Shown: positions 18,607 to 28,338 of the stretch, in pieces
How the letters are laid out: each line of letters begins with the position of its first letter
Numbering within the stretch: position 1 is the stretch's first letter
Origin: Mycobacterium aquaticum
GTDB lineage: Bacteria; Actinomycetota; Actinomycetes; Mycobacteriales; Mycobacteriaceae
Direction: 5' to 3'
NCBI RefSeq assembly: GCF_002086485.1
Contig: NZ_MVHF01000005.1
Location: 186,001-250,000 of the forward strand
Length of the DNA: 64,000 nucleotides
The notes under the pieces: model-generated
Told to the model about the DNA's origin: nothing
The model's database searches: none
Seen by the model: the letters and a program-made list of their open reading frames with translations, nothing else
Program-made: the position numbers and the translations under genes

Positions 18607-19173
18607 ATGATCAGCAAGGGCCTGTCCTACGGCTTCCTGTCCGCCCGCAGGCGTCTGCGCGAGATGGTGCTGCCCGTGGTGACCACCGCAACCGGGACCT
18701 TCCTGGTGGTGCTCGTCTTTGCGATGTCGTCAGGCATTCGTGCGCAGTCGGCCGCCCTCGGTCACGCCGACGAGATCAACCGTGCGGTGATGCTCATCGC
18801 GGTGACGGTGCTGCTCGTCGGTGTGGTGGAGGTGGCGGTGGCGACCACCCGTACCGTCGCGCACCGCACCCGTGAACTCGGTGTGCTCGGCGCCAACGGC
18901 ATCGCGCGCGGTCCTGTGGTGGCCGCCCTGCTCGTCGAACCGGTTGTCGCAGCGGTACTCGGCGCACTCGTCGGAGCCGGCGCTGCCACGCTGGCCGCGA
19001 TCGTGGTGGCGATGACCCGGTTGGCGCCCAGCGGAGTCTCGTTCGGGGGATTGGCGATCGGTGCCCTCGTCGCGCTCGGCGTCAGCATCGTCGCCGCGGT
19101 CGCCACCAGTTTCCTCCCCACCTACAACGCCGCGTCGCGTCCACCCATCCGATCGCTGACTGCTGGAGGTTAA
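18607..19173 (+). CDS. MacB/FtsX-like ABC permease, half-size subunit
   Basis: The 188-residue permease has an N-terminal helix (about 20-40) followed almost directly by a three-helix FtsX-like core with VAHRTRELGVLGANG. It lacks the large extracytoplasmic domain of its partner. ATG 18607 is preceded by GAGGGACGGGAAA; longer frames begin with weak codons. It sits 37 bp after the large permease gene and 7 bp before the ATPase gene, so the three should form a heteromeric transporter. Confidence 0.78.
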   Translation: MISKGLSYGFLSARRRLREMVLPVVTTATGTFLVVLVFAMSSGIRAQSAALGHADEINRAVMLIAVTVLLVGVVEVAVATTRTVAHRTRELGVLGANGIARGPVVAALLVEPVVAAVLGALVGAGAATLAAIVVAMTRLAPSGVSFGGLAIGALVALGVSIVAAVATSFLPTYNAASRPPIRSLTAGG

Positions 19174-19180
19174 CCCGACG

Positions 19181-19909
19181 ATGACTGCACTGGACGACAC
19201 CCAGGCCACCGCACCCTCCGACGTCGGATCCCCGAAGACGCCCGTCATCGAGATCGCCGATGTCTGGAAACTGCACAAGCTCGGCGACGAGGTGGTCAAG
19301 GCGCTCGTGTCGGCCGACCTTCAGGTTATGCCAGGGGAATTCGTCTGCCTGATGGGACCGAGCGGAAGCGGTAAGTCCACTCTGCTCAACATCATTGGCG
19401 GGCTGGACCGCCCGACGAAGGGCACGGTGAGGATCAGTGGCCGCGATACCGCCCAGTTGACCGAGAGCCAATTCGCGGCATTGCGCCACGACATCATCGG
19501 ATTCATCTTCCAGAGCTACAACCTGATCCCGTTCCTCTCGGCCGTCGAAAACGTCGAACTGCCGTTGATGTTCGAGCCGTACGACCGGAAGTCGTTGCGT
19601 AAGAGAGCGATCGAACTGCTGGAGCTGGTGGGGCTGGGGCACCGGGTGCACCATCAGCCCACCAAGATGTCCGGCGGCGAACAGCAGCGCACCGCGATCG
19701 CACGGTCGTTGATCAGCAGCCCGACCCTGGTGCTCGCCGATGAACCAACCGCCAATCTCGACCACCGCACGGGGGAGACGGTTGTGCGCATGCTGCGCGA
19801 CCTGTGCACGACGCTGGGGGTCACAGTCGTCGCGAGCACCCACGATCCCACGGTGGCCGACCAAGCCAGCCGGGTGGTCCGCATGAGAGACGGACAGATC
19901 GTCGAATGA
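19181..19909 (+). CDS. ABC transporter ATPase, LolD/MacB type
   Basis: The 242-residue ATPase powers the two upstream permeases. Walker A is GPSGSGKST (about 62-70), the Q-loop FQSYNLIPFLSAVENVELP, the signature MSGGEQQR, Walker B LVLADEPTANLD and the H-loop STHDP. The NLIPFLSAVENVELP spacing and short length are typical of the MacB/LolD/FtsE group. GGAGG precedes the ATG. It ends 28 bp before the amine permease gene, so read-through into the next genes is likely. Confidence 0.9.
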   Translation: MTALDDTQATAPSDVGSPKTPVIEIADVWKLHKLGDEVVKALVSADLQVMPGEFVCLMGPSGSGKSTLLNIIGGLDRPTKGTVRISGRDTAQLTESQFAALRHDIIGFIFQSYNLIPFLSAVENVELPLMFEPYDRKSLRKRAIELLELVGLGHRVHHQPTKMSGGEQQRTAIARSLISSPTLVLADEPTANLDHRTGETVVRMLRDLCTTLGVTVVASTHDPTVADQASRVVRMRDGQIVE

Positions 19910-19937
19910 CAACTCCGCCAACTTCAGGAGACACGTT

Positions 19938-21446
19938 ATGACCCAAGAACTCGAGGCTGCGCGCACCGCTGAGCGCGACAAGCTGTTGACCACCGAGTTG
20001 GTCCCTGAGCAGGTACTGCCGAAGGTGATGACCACTTTCGGGCTCGTCGCCACGTATGTGTTCATCATCTGCTGGATCACCGGCTCGTCGATCATGGCGG
20101 CCGGCGGCTGGACGGCGATCCCGATGTGGGTGCTCGGCATCCTGACGTTCCTGGTGCCGGCCGGAATGGCGGTCGCCGAACTGGGTAACCTGTGGCCCGG
20201 CGAAGGCGGCGTCTATATCTGGGCCACCCGCACCATGGGTGAAACCTGGGGATTCATCGGTGGTTACCTGTCCTGGATCCCGGTGGTGCTGAACTCCGCG
20301 TCATCCCCGGCGATCATCCTGCAGTTCCTGTTGCTGGCTTTCCACGCCCAGCTCGGACTGACCCTGACCATCATTCTTCAACTGGTGCTGCTGTGGGCGG
20401 TCGTGGGCCTGGCCCTGGCCAAACTGGCCGCCAACCAGCGGATCATGAACACCGTCTTCATCGTGTACTGGGTGCTCACCGCGGTCATCTTCATCTCCGG
20501 CGTCGTCTATGCAGCGCGGAACGGGTTCGCAACGCCGTTCAGTGCCAAGGCCGCGCTGGTACCCGACTTCACCGGCGCCGGATTCCTTTACGGCACTGTG
20601 CTGCTGTACCTCGTCGGTGTCGAAACCCCCTACAACATGGGTGCGGAGTTCCTGTCGGTACGCCGCAGTGGTCCCAGAATGGTGGTGTGGGGGTCGGCGG
20701 CCCTGGTGATCATCTATCTGCTGACCACTCTCGGCACCATCATGGTGCTGCCATCGGACCAGATCGACCCGGTCACCGGCGTCATCGGGATGCTCGGCAC
20801 TGCCGCTCCCAAGGGTGTCATGGAGGTGGCCGCGATCGTGTTGGCGTGCATCGTGTTCGTGGCGTTGATGTCGTATCAGGTCACGTACTCGCGACTGATC
20901 TTCGTCTCCGGCTTGGAACGGCACCTGCCCCGCATCTTCACTCACCTCAACCCGCGTACCCGTAATCCCGTGACCGCGGTGCTGATCCAGGGCGTGCTCT
21001 CGTCACTGCTCATAGTCGGGTTGTACTCGCAGAGCAGCATGGCGAACGTCACCGTGTTCCTGCAGGGCGGCCTGTCCATCGCATGGCTCATCTCCGGATT
21101 CTTCTTCCTGATCCCGGTCGTGATCGCGCGGCGGAAATACGCCGATCGCTATGCAAATGAACAGTTCTGGCGGATTCCCGGCGGCTCGGTCGGAGTCTGG
21201 ATCACCATCGTCGTCGGCACGGTCGGCACCATCGGTGGCATCTACTACTCGTTTGCCAAATCGTGGATCAAAGACGTGCCCGACGGCACCTGGATGGCGT
21301 GGACCGGCAGCATCGCACTCGGCATGTTCGCCCTCGGCGTCGTCGTCTACGTCCTCGGCCGCCGGGCGGCGCACAAGACGAGCTCGGACGACGCGCTGGC
21401 GCATCTTGCAGTTCTCGACCTCACCAAGGAGGGCATGTCCAAATGA
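19938..21446 (+). CDS. APC-superfamily amino acid/amine permease
   Basis: The 502-residue permease has about twelve hydrophobic segments and the APC-family features ITGSSIMAAGGWTAIP, VAELGNLWPGEGGVYIWATRTMGE (helix 2-3) and GVETPYNMGAEF. A cytosolic N-terminal tail precedes helix 1. CAGGAG lies before the ATG. Its stop overlaps the start of the copper amine oxidase gene, a strong sign that it imports the amine the oxidase degrades. This substrate link is inferred. Confidence 0.85.
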   Translation: MTQELEAARTAERDKLLTTELVPEQVLPKVMTTFGLVATYVFIICWITGSSIMAAGGWTAIPMWVLGILTFLVPAGMAVAELGNLWPGEGGVYIWATRTMGETWGFIGGYLSWIPVVLNSASSPAIILQFLLLAFHAQLGLTLTIILQLVLLWAVVGLALAKLAANQRIMNTVFIVYWVLTAVIFISGVVYAARNGFATPFSAKAALVPDFTGAGFLYGTVLLYLVGVETPYNMGAEFLSVRRSGPRMVVWGSAALVIIYLLTTLGTIMVLPSDQIDPVTGVIGMLGTAAPKGVMEVAAIVLACIVFVALMSYQVTYSRLIFVSGLERHLPRIFTHLNPRTRNPVTAVLIQGVLSSLLIVGLYSQSSMANVTVFLQGGLSIAWLISGFFFLIPVVIARRKYADRYANEQFWRIPGGSVGVWITIVVGTVGTIGGIYYSFAKSWIKDVPDGTWMAWTGSIALGMFALGVVVYVLGRRAAHKTSSDDALAHLAVLDLTKEGMSK

Positions 21447-23425
21447 GCATGGACAGCACCGTGCTGACCGCACCGGGCCCGGGCGTCCCCGACGCCATCC
21501 GCTACCCGCTCGACCCACTCACCGGACCCGAGATCGAGGCGGCGGCGGCCGTCGTCACGGGGTCGGAATATGCAAGTCCCACACTGAAATTCGTGATGAT
21601 CCAACTGGCGGAGCCGGCGAAGACCGCGACGCTGACCTTCGAGGGTGCGCCGGAACCGCCACGGCGGGCGTCCGTCATCGCCTATGACGGTGCGGCCAAG
21701 CTCATCTACGAGGCGGTCGTCGATATCGGTGCCAGGGTAATCGATTCCTGGACACCGATTCCCGGCCGATTCCCGTCCTACCTGGTCGAGCACATGACCG
21801 GTGTCGAGGAGAAGGTTCGCGAGGACCCGCGGTGGCAGGAGGGCATGCGCAAGCGTGGCGTGACGGATTTCAGCCTGGCGATGATCGACCCGTGGCCCGC
21901 GGGCTATTACGGAGCCCAGGATCACTACGAGAACTCACCACTGATCTGCCGCCCGCTGACGTTCATGCGTGCCGCGCCGTCGGAAAACGGTTATGCCCGG
22001 CCCGTCGAAGGCCTGATCGTCACCTTCGACCTCGATTCGATGACGGTGATCGACGTCGAGGACCACGGGGTGGTCCCCCTGCCCAGTAAGGGCGGCAACT
22101 ACTCCGATCAGTTCATGTTCAGTGCGGACAACCGACCGGCATTCACCCGGTTCCGCGATGATGTCAAGACCATCGAGATCAGTCAGCCCGACGGTCCGAG
22201 CTTCAGCGTCGACGGATGGAACGTGAAGTGGCAGAAGTGGTCCCTGCGTGTCGGATTCAATCCGCGGGAGGGTCTGGTTCTGCACGAGGTCACCTACAAC
22301 GACCGGGGCACGGTGCGGCCTGTCATGTACCGGGCCGCGCTCTCGGAAATGGTGGTGCCCTATGGGGATTCGTCGCCCACGCACTGGAACAAGAACGTCT
22401 TCGACATGGGCGAGGTCGGGATGGGTTTCTCGGCCAACCCGCTGACGCTCGGCTGTGATTGCCTGGGCGAGATCTTCTATTTCGACGGCGTCGTCAACGA
22501 CTCCGACGGCAACGCGGTCACCATCCCCAATGCGATCTGCATGCATGAGGAAGACTTCGGAATCTCCTGGAAACACACCGATTTCCGCACCGGCGAGGTC
22601 GAGGTGCGGCGGTCCCGGCGGTTGGTGATCTCGATGATCTGCACGGTCGGCAACTATGAGTACGGTTTCTTCTGGTACCTCTACAACGATGCGTCCATCG
22701 AGATGGAAGTCAAGCTCACCGGTGTGCTGACCACCGGCTCAATCGCAGAGGGCGAGACCCCGCGCTGGGGCAAGATGGTGGCGCCGGGCATGTACGGGCC
22801 CAACCACCAGCACTTCTTCAATTTCCGCATGGATATGAGCATCGACGGGCCGGGCAACAGCGTCTACGAGGTCGACTCGATACCCGAACCCGACCCGGCG
22901 CTCAATCCGCACCACAATGCGTGGATCACCCGGGACACCCTGGTGGCCTCGGAGTCCGTCGGGGCGCGGGACTGGGAGCACTCGACCGGACGGTACTGGA
23001 AGGTGGTCAACCCGTCGAAGCTCAACGAGTTCGGTGCTCCGGTGGGGTACAAGCTGATGCCCAAGGACATCGTGCCGGTGATGGTCCAGGAGGGGTCGGT
23101 CATCTACGACCGGGCGCGGTTCGTCCAGCACAATCTGTGGGTCACCCGCTACGACCCGAAAGAGCTTTACGCGGCGGGCGATTACATGTACCAGTGCGCC
23201 GAGGCCCAGGGGTTGCCACAGTACATCGCCGACGACGCGCCACTGGCCGACACGGACATCGTGCTCTGGTACACCGTCGGCGCTCATCACGTCGTATGCC
23301 CGGAGGATTGGCCGGTCATGCCATGCCATTACACCGGCTTCAAGCTCAAGCCGGTCGGCTTCTTCGACGGCAATCCGGCGCTGGACGTGCCGCCGTCGCC
23401 GCCGGCGGCGTGCCACCACCACTGA
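21443..23425 (+). CDS. Copper-containing primary amine oxidase
   Basis: The 660-residue quinoprotein oxidises primary amines to aldehydes with release of ammonia and H2O2. The active site is complete: topaquinone precursor Tyr405 in TVGNYEYGFFW, catalytic base Asp321 in FDMGEVGMG, and copper ligands His455 and His457 (NHQHFFNF) and His629 (PCHYTGFKLKP). The GCDCLGEIFYFD stretch is also conserved. There is no signal peptide, so it should be cytosolic. ATGA overlap couples it to the permease gene. The exact amine cannot be deduced; tyramine, phenethylamine, histamine and polyamine-derived amines are family substrates. Confidence 0.93.
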   Translation: MSMDSTVLTAPGPGVPDAIRYPLDPLTGPEIEAAAAVVTGSEYASPTLKFVMIQLAEPAKTATLTFEGAPEPPRRASVIAYDGAAKLIYEAVVDIGARVIDSWTPIPGRFPSYLVEHMTGVEEKVREDPRWQEGMRKRGVTDFSLAMIDPWPAGYYGAQDHYENSPLICRPLTFMRAAPSENGYARPVEGLIVTFDLDSMTVIDVEDHGVVPLPSKGGNYSDQFMFSADNRPAFTRFRDDVKTIEISQPDGPSFSVDGWNVKWQKWSLRVGFNPREGLVLHEVTYNDRGTVRPVMYRAALSEMVVPYGDSSPTHWNKNVFDMGEVGMGFSANPLTLGCDCLGEIFYFDGVVNDSDGNAVTIPNAICMHEEDFGISWKHTDFRTGEVEVRRSRRLVISMICTVGNYEYGFFWYLYNDASIEMEVKLTGVLTTGSIAEGETPRWGKMVAPGMYGPNHQHFFNFRMDMSIDGPGNSVYEVDSIPEPDPALNPHHNAWITRDTLVASESVGARDWEHSTGRYWKVVNPSKLNEFGAPVGYKLMPKDIVPVMVQEGSVIYDRARFVQHNLWVTRYDPKELYAAGDYMYQCAEAQGLPQYIADDAPLADTDIVLWYTVGAHHVVCPEDWPVMPCHYTGFKLKPVGFFDGNPALDVPPSPPAACHHH

Positions 23426-23573
23426 TGCGTGGTGACGCACCGCGGCAGCGACCCGAGATATCAGTGTCGGCGCGCCGGCGCCGGGCGTCCTATGCTCTTT
23501 CCTGAGTGGAGGTACACCGCGGTCTGCATTCTCCTATGATGACCGGCGAGTATCGCCGAAACGGGGGATGTGC

Positions 23574-24215
23574 ATGGGGTCGGGTCCGGAGAACGAGCCG
23601 GGTGAGCAGTTTGCGCCGGGCGAGGACTATCAGCCGGGCCGGGTCGTCCAACCGGGCGAGGAGTACCGGCCCGCACCTGCACAGGGTTCGATCCGTTGGC
23701 AGGAGCCGGGCGTCACCAAGCCCCGGCCCCCGACCGTCGCCGAGGCCCGCCAGCGCGACAAGGCGCGCAAGGCCCGCGAGGCCGCCGAACAGTGGGCCGC
23801 GCTGCAAGAAGAGAAGCGCGAGCAACGCAAGGCCACCGGTCGCAAGGTGCTGATCGGCTCGGTCGCGGTGGTCGGTGTCGTCGGCGCCGTCGCGCTCGGT
23901 TACCACCTGCTGCACCAGGACGACGAGGTCGCCGCTTCCTGCGTCAAGGACGGCACCAACGAAGTGGTCCCCGACGAGTACTGCAGCCGCGGCTACGCAG
24001 GGTCGCACAGCACGTTCATCTACGCCGGGTCGCCCTACCGCTACTACTACGGCGGGTCCAGCGGCGGCATCGGCACCATCGCCCGCGGCGGCACCATCGA
24101 GATCCCCAAGGGCACAACGGCGAAGACCAAATCCGGGACATCGATCACGAAGTCCGGATCGTCGGTGAGCCGCGGCGGGTTCGGTTCCAAGAGCGGCGGA
24201 AGTTCAGGTAGCTGA
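23574..24215 (+). CDS. Membrane-anchored Gly/Ser-tailed protein, YgiB/DUF1190-like
   Basis: The 213-residue protein has a charged cytosolic N-terminal half, including a Lys/Arg/Glu-rich helix (about 55-90), one membrane helix (about 96-114, VLIGSVAVVGVVGAVALGY) and an exported tail. The tail has two Cys, a YRYYYGG stretch and a low-complexity Lys/Thr/Ser/Gly end with SVSRGGFG. That end resembles the RGGFG ending of E. coli YgiB (DUF1190), whose gene also sits before a glutathionylspermidine-synthase-like gene. GGGGGAT sets ATG 23574. The stop overlaps the next gene (TGATG). Confidence 0.65.
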   Translation: MGSGPENEPGEQFAPGEDYQPGRVVQPGEEYRPAPAQGSIRWQEPGVTKPRPPTVAEARQRDKARKAREAAEQWAALQEEKREQRKATGRKVLIGSVAVVGVVGAVALGYHLLHQDDEVAASCVKDGTNEVVPDEYCSRGYAGSHSTFIYAGSPYRYYYGGSSGGIGTIARGGTIEIPKGTTAKTKSGTSITKSGSSVSRGGFGSKSGGSSGS

Positions 24216-25378
24216 TGCGCAGGGAAAGGCACGCCCCGAGGCCGGGGTGGGAAGGCATTGTCGCCGCTCAGGGAATGTGTTTCGGCACGCCCGCGCGTGA
24301 CGGGTCCGGCGCCGCCCGCCCGTACTGGGACGAATCGGTGCACTACGTGTTCGACATGGACGAGGTGCTGTCCCTGGAGGCCAGCGTCGAGGTGCTGCAC
24401 TCGATGTGCCTGCAGGCCGTCGAGCAGGTGGTCCTGATGGAGCGGTACCGCGACTTCGGGCTGCCGGAATGGAGCTGGGAGCACGTCGAAAAGTCTTGGC
24501 GCCGCAGCGATCCGCACTTGTACGGACGCTTCGACCTGCGCTACGACGGGCGTCGGCCTCCGGTTCTGTTGGAGTACAACGCCGATACGCCCACCACGCT
24601 GCTGGAAGCCTCGATCCTGCAGTGGTACTGGAAGACCGACGTCTTTCCGGCAGACGATCAGTGGAACTCGTTGCACGAGAAGCTGGTTGAGCGGTGGGGC
24701 AAGATCCGGGACTTGTTGCCCGGCAGCGAGACTCACTTCACCTGGTCGTCGGCGGACGCGTCGGGAGAGGACAACGTCACGCTGGCCTACATCCAGGAAT
24801 GCGCTGCCGAGGCGGGGATGAACACCGTCGGGCTGGCGATCGAGGAGATCGGCTACGACGAAGATCTGCACCGGTTCGTCGACCTCGAGGAAGCCCCGAT
24901 GTCGTCGATCTTCAAGCTGTACCCGTGGGAATGGCTGCTCGACGACGATTTCGGCCAGAAGGCGGTCGACCTGTTGCCTGCCACGATGTGGGTTGAGCCG
25001 CTGTGGAAGACGCTGCTGAGCAACAAGGCGATATTGGCCGTGCTGTGGGAGATGTTCCCCGGCCACCCGAACCTGTTGCCCGCCTACATCGATGACCCAC
25101 ATGAGCTGACCGAGTACGTGCGCAAACCCAAGCTCGGCAGGGAGGGCGCCAACATCAACATCGTAGGCGCTGGCTTCGAAACCGAGACCGGCGGCGTGTA
25201 CGGCGAAGAGGGCTACGTCTACCAATTGCTGGACCCGCTACCGCAGTTCGACGACATGCGCCCCGCGCTGGGCGCGTGGATCGTCGGCGACGAGTCTGCC
25301 GGGCTGGGCATCCGCGAGACCTCCGGGCTGGTCACCGATGACGGCGCCGCCTTTGTGCCACACCGAATTCCGCAGTGA
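24215..25378 (+). CDS. Glutathionylspermidine synthase-like ATP-grasp amide ligase
   Basis: The 387-residue protein matches the C-terminal synthetase half of glutathionylspermidine synthase (YgiC/YjfC type). Relevant motifs are YGRFDLRYDG and PPVLLEYNADTPTTLLEAS (about 110-132), IFKLYPWEWL, a WKTLLSNKAILAVLWEMFPGHPNLLPAY region and YVRKPKLGREGANI. These form the ATP-grasp magnesium and nucleotide site. It has no amidase domain. Mycobacteria use mycothiol rather than glutathione, so another acid-amine pair must be joined. The membrane protein before it and the DUF350 protein after it form one operon. Confidence 0.82.
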   Translation: MRRERHAPRPGWEGIVAAQGMCFGTPARDGSGAARPYWDESVHYVFDMDEVLSLEASVEVLHSMCLQAVEQVVLMERYRDFGLPEWSWEHVEKSWRRSDPHLYGRFDLRYDGRRPPVLLEYNADTPTTLLEASILQWYWKTDVFPADDQWNSLHEKLVERWGKIRDLLPGSETHFTWSSADASGEDNVTLAYIQECAAEAGMNTVGLAIEEIGYDEDLHRFVDLEEAPMSSIFKLYPWEWLLDDDFGQKAVDLLPATMWVEPLWKTLLSNKAILAVLWEMFPGHPNLLPAYIDDPHELTEYVRKPKLGREGANINIVGAGFETETGGVYGEEGYVYQLLDPLPQFDDMRPALGAWIVGDESAGLGIRETSGLVTDDGAAFVPHRIPQ

Positions 25379-25398
25379 CTCCGGAAGGAAAACTCTTC

Positions 25399-25860
25399 AT
25401 GACCCCTGACGTGTCCGTCGTCGCGCTCAGCCGTGACTACTGGTCGGTCGTCGGCCACGGCGCGGCCGCGATCGTGCTCTACACCATCGTGGGGATTGCG
25501 CTGATGGTGCTCGGCTTCTTCGTGATCGACTGGACCACACCGGGTCCGCTGCGTGCCCTGGTGCAGGCCGGTCGCCCCAACGCGGCGGCGATAACCGCAT
25601 CGGGGGTCATCTCGATGGCGCTCATCGTCGTACTGGCGATCTACAGCTCCTCGGGTGATCTGATCCAGGGCCTCATCACCACGCTGGTGTTCGGCCTGCT
25701 GGGCATTGCCGCACAAGCGGTTTCGGTGCGGCTCATCGAGTTCGCCAAGGGCGTCGACATCGGCCGGGTGCTGGCCGAGGAGAAGTTCACGCCGGAGGTG
25801 TTGGTGGTGACGGCGTCATACCTGGCGTTCGGTCTGATCGTCGCCGCCGCGATTCTCTAG
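25399..25860 (+). CDS. DUF350 (YjfL-like) integral membrane protein
   Basis: The 153-residue protein has four hydrophobic segments (about 20-45, 65-85, 90-110, 128-150) and the paired-repeat layout of DUF350. GRPNAAAITASGVISMAL carries the conserved N-A-A-A motif. GGAAGGA about ten bases before ATG 25399 decides the start; a GTG at 25375 overlaps the upstream stop. DUF350 genes commonly accompany glutathionylspermidine-synthase-like genes in other bacteria, as here. Function unknown. Confidence 0.8.
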   Translation: MTPDVSVVALSRDYWSVVGHGAAAIVLYTIVGIALMVLGFFVIDWTTPGPLRALVQAGRPNAAAITASGVISMALIVVLAIYSSSGDLIQGLITTLVFGLLGIAAQAVSVRLIEFAKGVDIGRVLAEEKFTPEVLVVTASYLAFGLIVAAAIL

Positions 25861-25875
25861 TCGCTCGCGACAGGA

Positions 25876-27003
25876 TCAGCCCGCGATCTCCCGGCACACG
25901 GCGGCAGTCGCGCGGGTGAGTGATTGCGCGCCCTCGCGCAGCGCCTGCTCGATCGGCGTTGCCGCAGCGGTGATCCCGACGAGGCGGTCCACGCCGTGGG
26001 CGAGCAGCACGTCGGCGTCTGGCGCTACCCGCCCCGCGAAGATCACCACCCTGGCGCCGGCTCGCACGGCGGCGCGCGCCACACCGAACGGGGTCTTGCC
26101 CAGCATGGTCTGGGCGTCGACACTGCCCTCACCGGTGAACACCCAGTCCGCGCCGGCCACCGCCTGATCCAGCCGCACGGTCTCGGCGATCATCTCGACG
26201 CCCGGATGGCATTCGGCGCCGAGAAAATCCATCAGTCCAAAGCCCAGCCCGCCGGCCGCACCGGCACCGGCCCGCTCGGGGTGAGCCGCGCCCAGCGTCG
26301 ACTCGGTCACCGCCACCAGGCGGCTCAACCCGCGCTCCAGCACCTCGACATCGTCGGCGGTGGCGCCCTTCTGCGGCCCGAAGACCGCACTGGCACCGCC
26401 CTCGCCGAGCAGGGGAGCGGTGACGTCGGAGGCGATCCTGATCCGAACCTCGGCCAGCCGAGGGTCGAGGCCGGACAGCTCGATGCGCTGCAGCCGGGAC
26501 AGGGCGGCGCCACCGGGCGGCAGCGGCGCATCATCGGCGTCGTAGAACGCCGCACCCAGCGCCGCGAGCATGCCGGCACCGCCGTCGTTGGTCGCCGACC
26601 CGCCCAGCCCGATCAACAGGTCGGTGGCACCGTGGTCGAGCGCCGAGGTGATGAGCTGTCCGACGCCGAAGGTGCTGGCCCGCAACACGTCCCGATCGGC
26701 CGGGGCGATGAGTTCCAGTCCCGCCGCGGCCGCCATCTCCACCACCGCGAGCCGCTGGTCGGCGATGAAGCCGTAGTGCGCGAGTACGGGGCGGCCCAGC
26801 GCGTCGCACACGTCGACCCCGATGCGCTCACCGTCGAGGGCGTCGACGACGGCGTCGACGGTGCCCTCGCCGCCGTCGGCCATGGGCACCCCGACGCATT
26901 CGGCGTCCGGCCACACCGACAGCACACCGTCGCGCATCGCGGCGACGGCCTGTGACGCGGTCATCGACTCCTTGAAGGAGTCCGGGGCGAGCACGATTTT
27001 CAT
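25876..27003 (-). CDS. Glycerate kinase (GarK/GlxK family)
   Basis: The 375-residue kinase phosphorylates D-glycerate, feeding it into glycolysis. The N-terminus MKIVLAPDSFKESMTASQAV is diagnostic, followed by MADGGEGTVDAVVDAL, the glycine-rich GLGGSATNDGGAGMLAALGA (about 130-149), GAAGGLGFGLMDFLGA and a C-terminal GEGSVDAQTMLGKTPFGVARAA. It is convergent with the DUF350 gene and 19 bp downstream of the MarR gene, with which it may be cotranscribed. Confidence 0.92.
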   Translation of the reverse strand: MKIVLAPDSFKESMTASQAVAAMRDGVLSVWPDAECVGVPMADGGEGTVDAVVDALDGERIGVDVCDALGRPVLAHYGFIADQRLAVVEMAAAAGLELIAPADRDVLRASTFGVGQLITSALDHGATDLLIGLGGSATNDGGAGMLAALGAAFYDADDAPLPPGGAALSRLQRIELSGLDPRLAEVRIRIASDVTAPLLGEGGASAVFGPQKGATADDVEVLERGLSRLVAVTESTLGAAHPERAGAGAAGGLGFGLMDFLGAECHPGVEMIAETVRLDQAVAGADWVFTGEGSVDAQTMLGKTPFGVARAAVRAGARVVIFAGRVAPDADVLLAHGVDRLVGITAAATPIEQALREGAQSLTRATAAVCREIAG

Positions 27004-27022
27004 TGCGTGAGGATAGTCAGCC

Positions 27023-27451
27023 TCAATCGACGGCGCGCGCCAGCAGGTGCTTGAGTTCGTGTAGTTCCTCGGCGCTGAGATTGGCCAGCGCCGCCACGTC
27101 GGCGGCGTGAACGACGGCCTCGGCCTGTTTCAGCAGGGCAGCGCCGTCAGGCGTCAGCTCGGCAGGCAGGGCACGTCCTGAGGCCACGCTGGCCGGTCGC
27201 CGCACCACGCCGCGCTCCTGAAGTCCCCGTAACACGTTGTTCATGGCCTGCGGCGAGACGTTGATGTGCCGGGCCAGCTCGGCGTTGGACTGTCCGGGGG
27301 CGGTGGAGAGCACCCGCAGGCACACGAATTCGGGCAGGGTCAATCCCAGCGGCTGCAAGCGCGCGGCCACGATCGGCTGCAGCACCGCGGTCACGCGGTA
27401 GATCAGGAAACCGAGCGGCTGGTCGGCGAGGATGTCACCCATGTCAATCAT
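27023..27451 (-). CDS. MarR family transcriptional regulator
   Basis: The protein of about 142 residues has a MarR winged helix: LTLPEFVCLRVLSTAPGQSNAELARHINVSPQAMNNVLRGLQERGVVRR, then the wing (SGRALPAELTPDG). ATG 27451 is used here; ATG 27442 is three codons later and TTG 27466 is less likely. The start overlaps one of two palindromes (27442-27458) and faces the methyltransferase gene, so it should repress both itself and its neighbour. In M. tuberculosis the MarR protein Rv2887 represses a methyltransferase gene (Rv0560c) in a comparable pairing. Confidence 0.85.
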   Translation of the reverse strand: MIDMGDILADQPLGFLIYRVTAVLQPIVAARLQPLGLTLPEFVCLRVLSTAPGQSNAELARHINVSPQAMNNVLRGLQERGVVRRPASVASGRALPAELTPDGAALLKQAEAVVHAADVAALANLSAEELHELKHLLARAVD

Positions 27452-27458
27452 ATTGACA
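27442..27458. promoter_or_regulatory. MarR operator 1 (perfect palindrome)
   Basis: TGTCAATCATATTGACA is a perfect 7+3+7 palindrome overlapping the MarR start codons. It shares the TRTCAA/TTGAYA half-site with the second palindrome; their centres are 19 bp apart, close to two helical turns. It is probably bound by the adjacent MarR protein. Confidence 0.75.
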
Positions 27459-27459
27459 C

Positions 27460-28177
<718 letters not shown>

Positions 28178-28338
28178 CATCAGCCGGCCGGCGGCACCCG
28201 GACGGCTCGTCCCCGTCGCTTCGCTCGCCCCAGGATCTGACCCGGGCTTCGCTCGCACGCCTCGATAAGGCAGGATGGGTTTGCCGTCCTGGGGTATCCC
28301 CGGATGGCTCTCTAATGCGAGGAGTGCCGAGGAAACCG

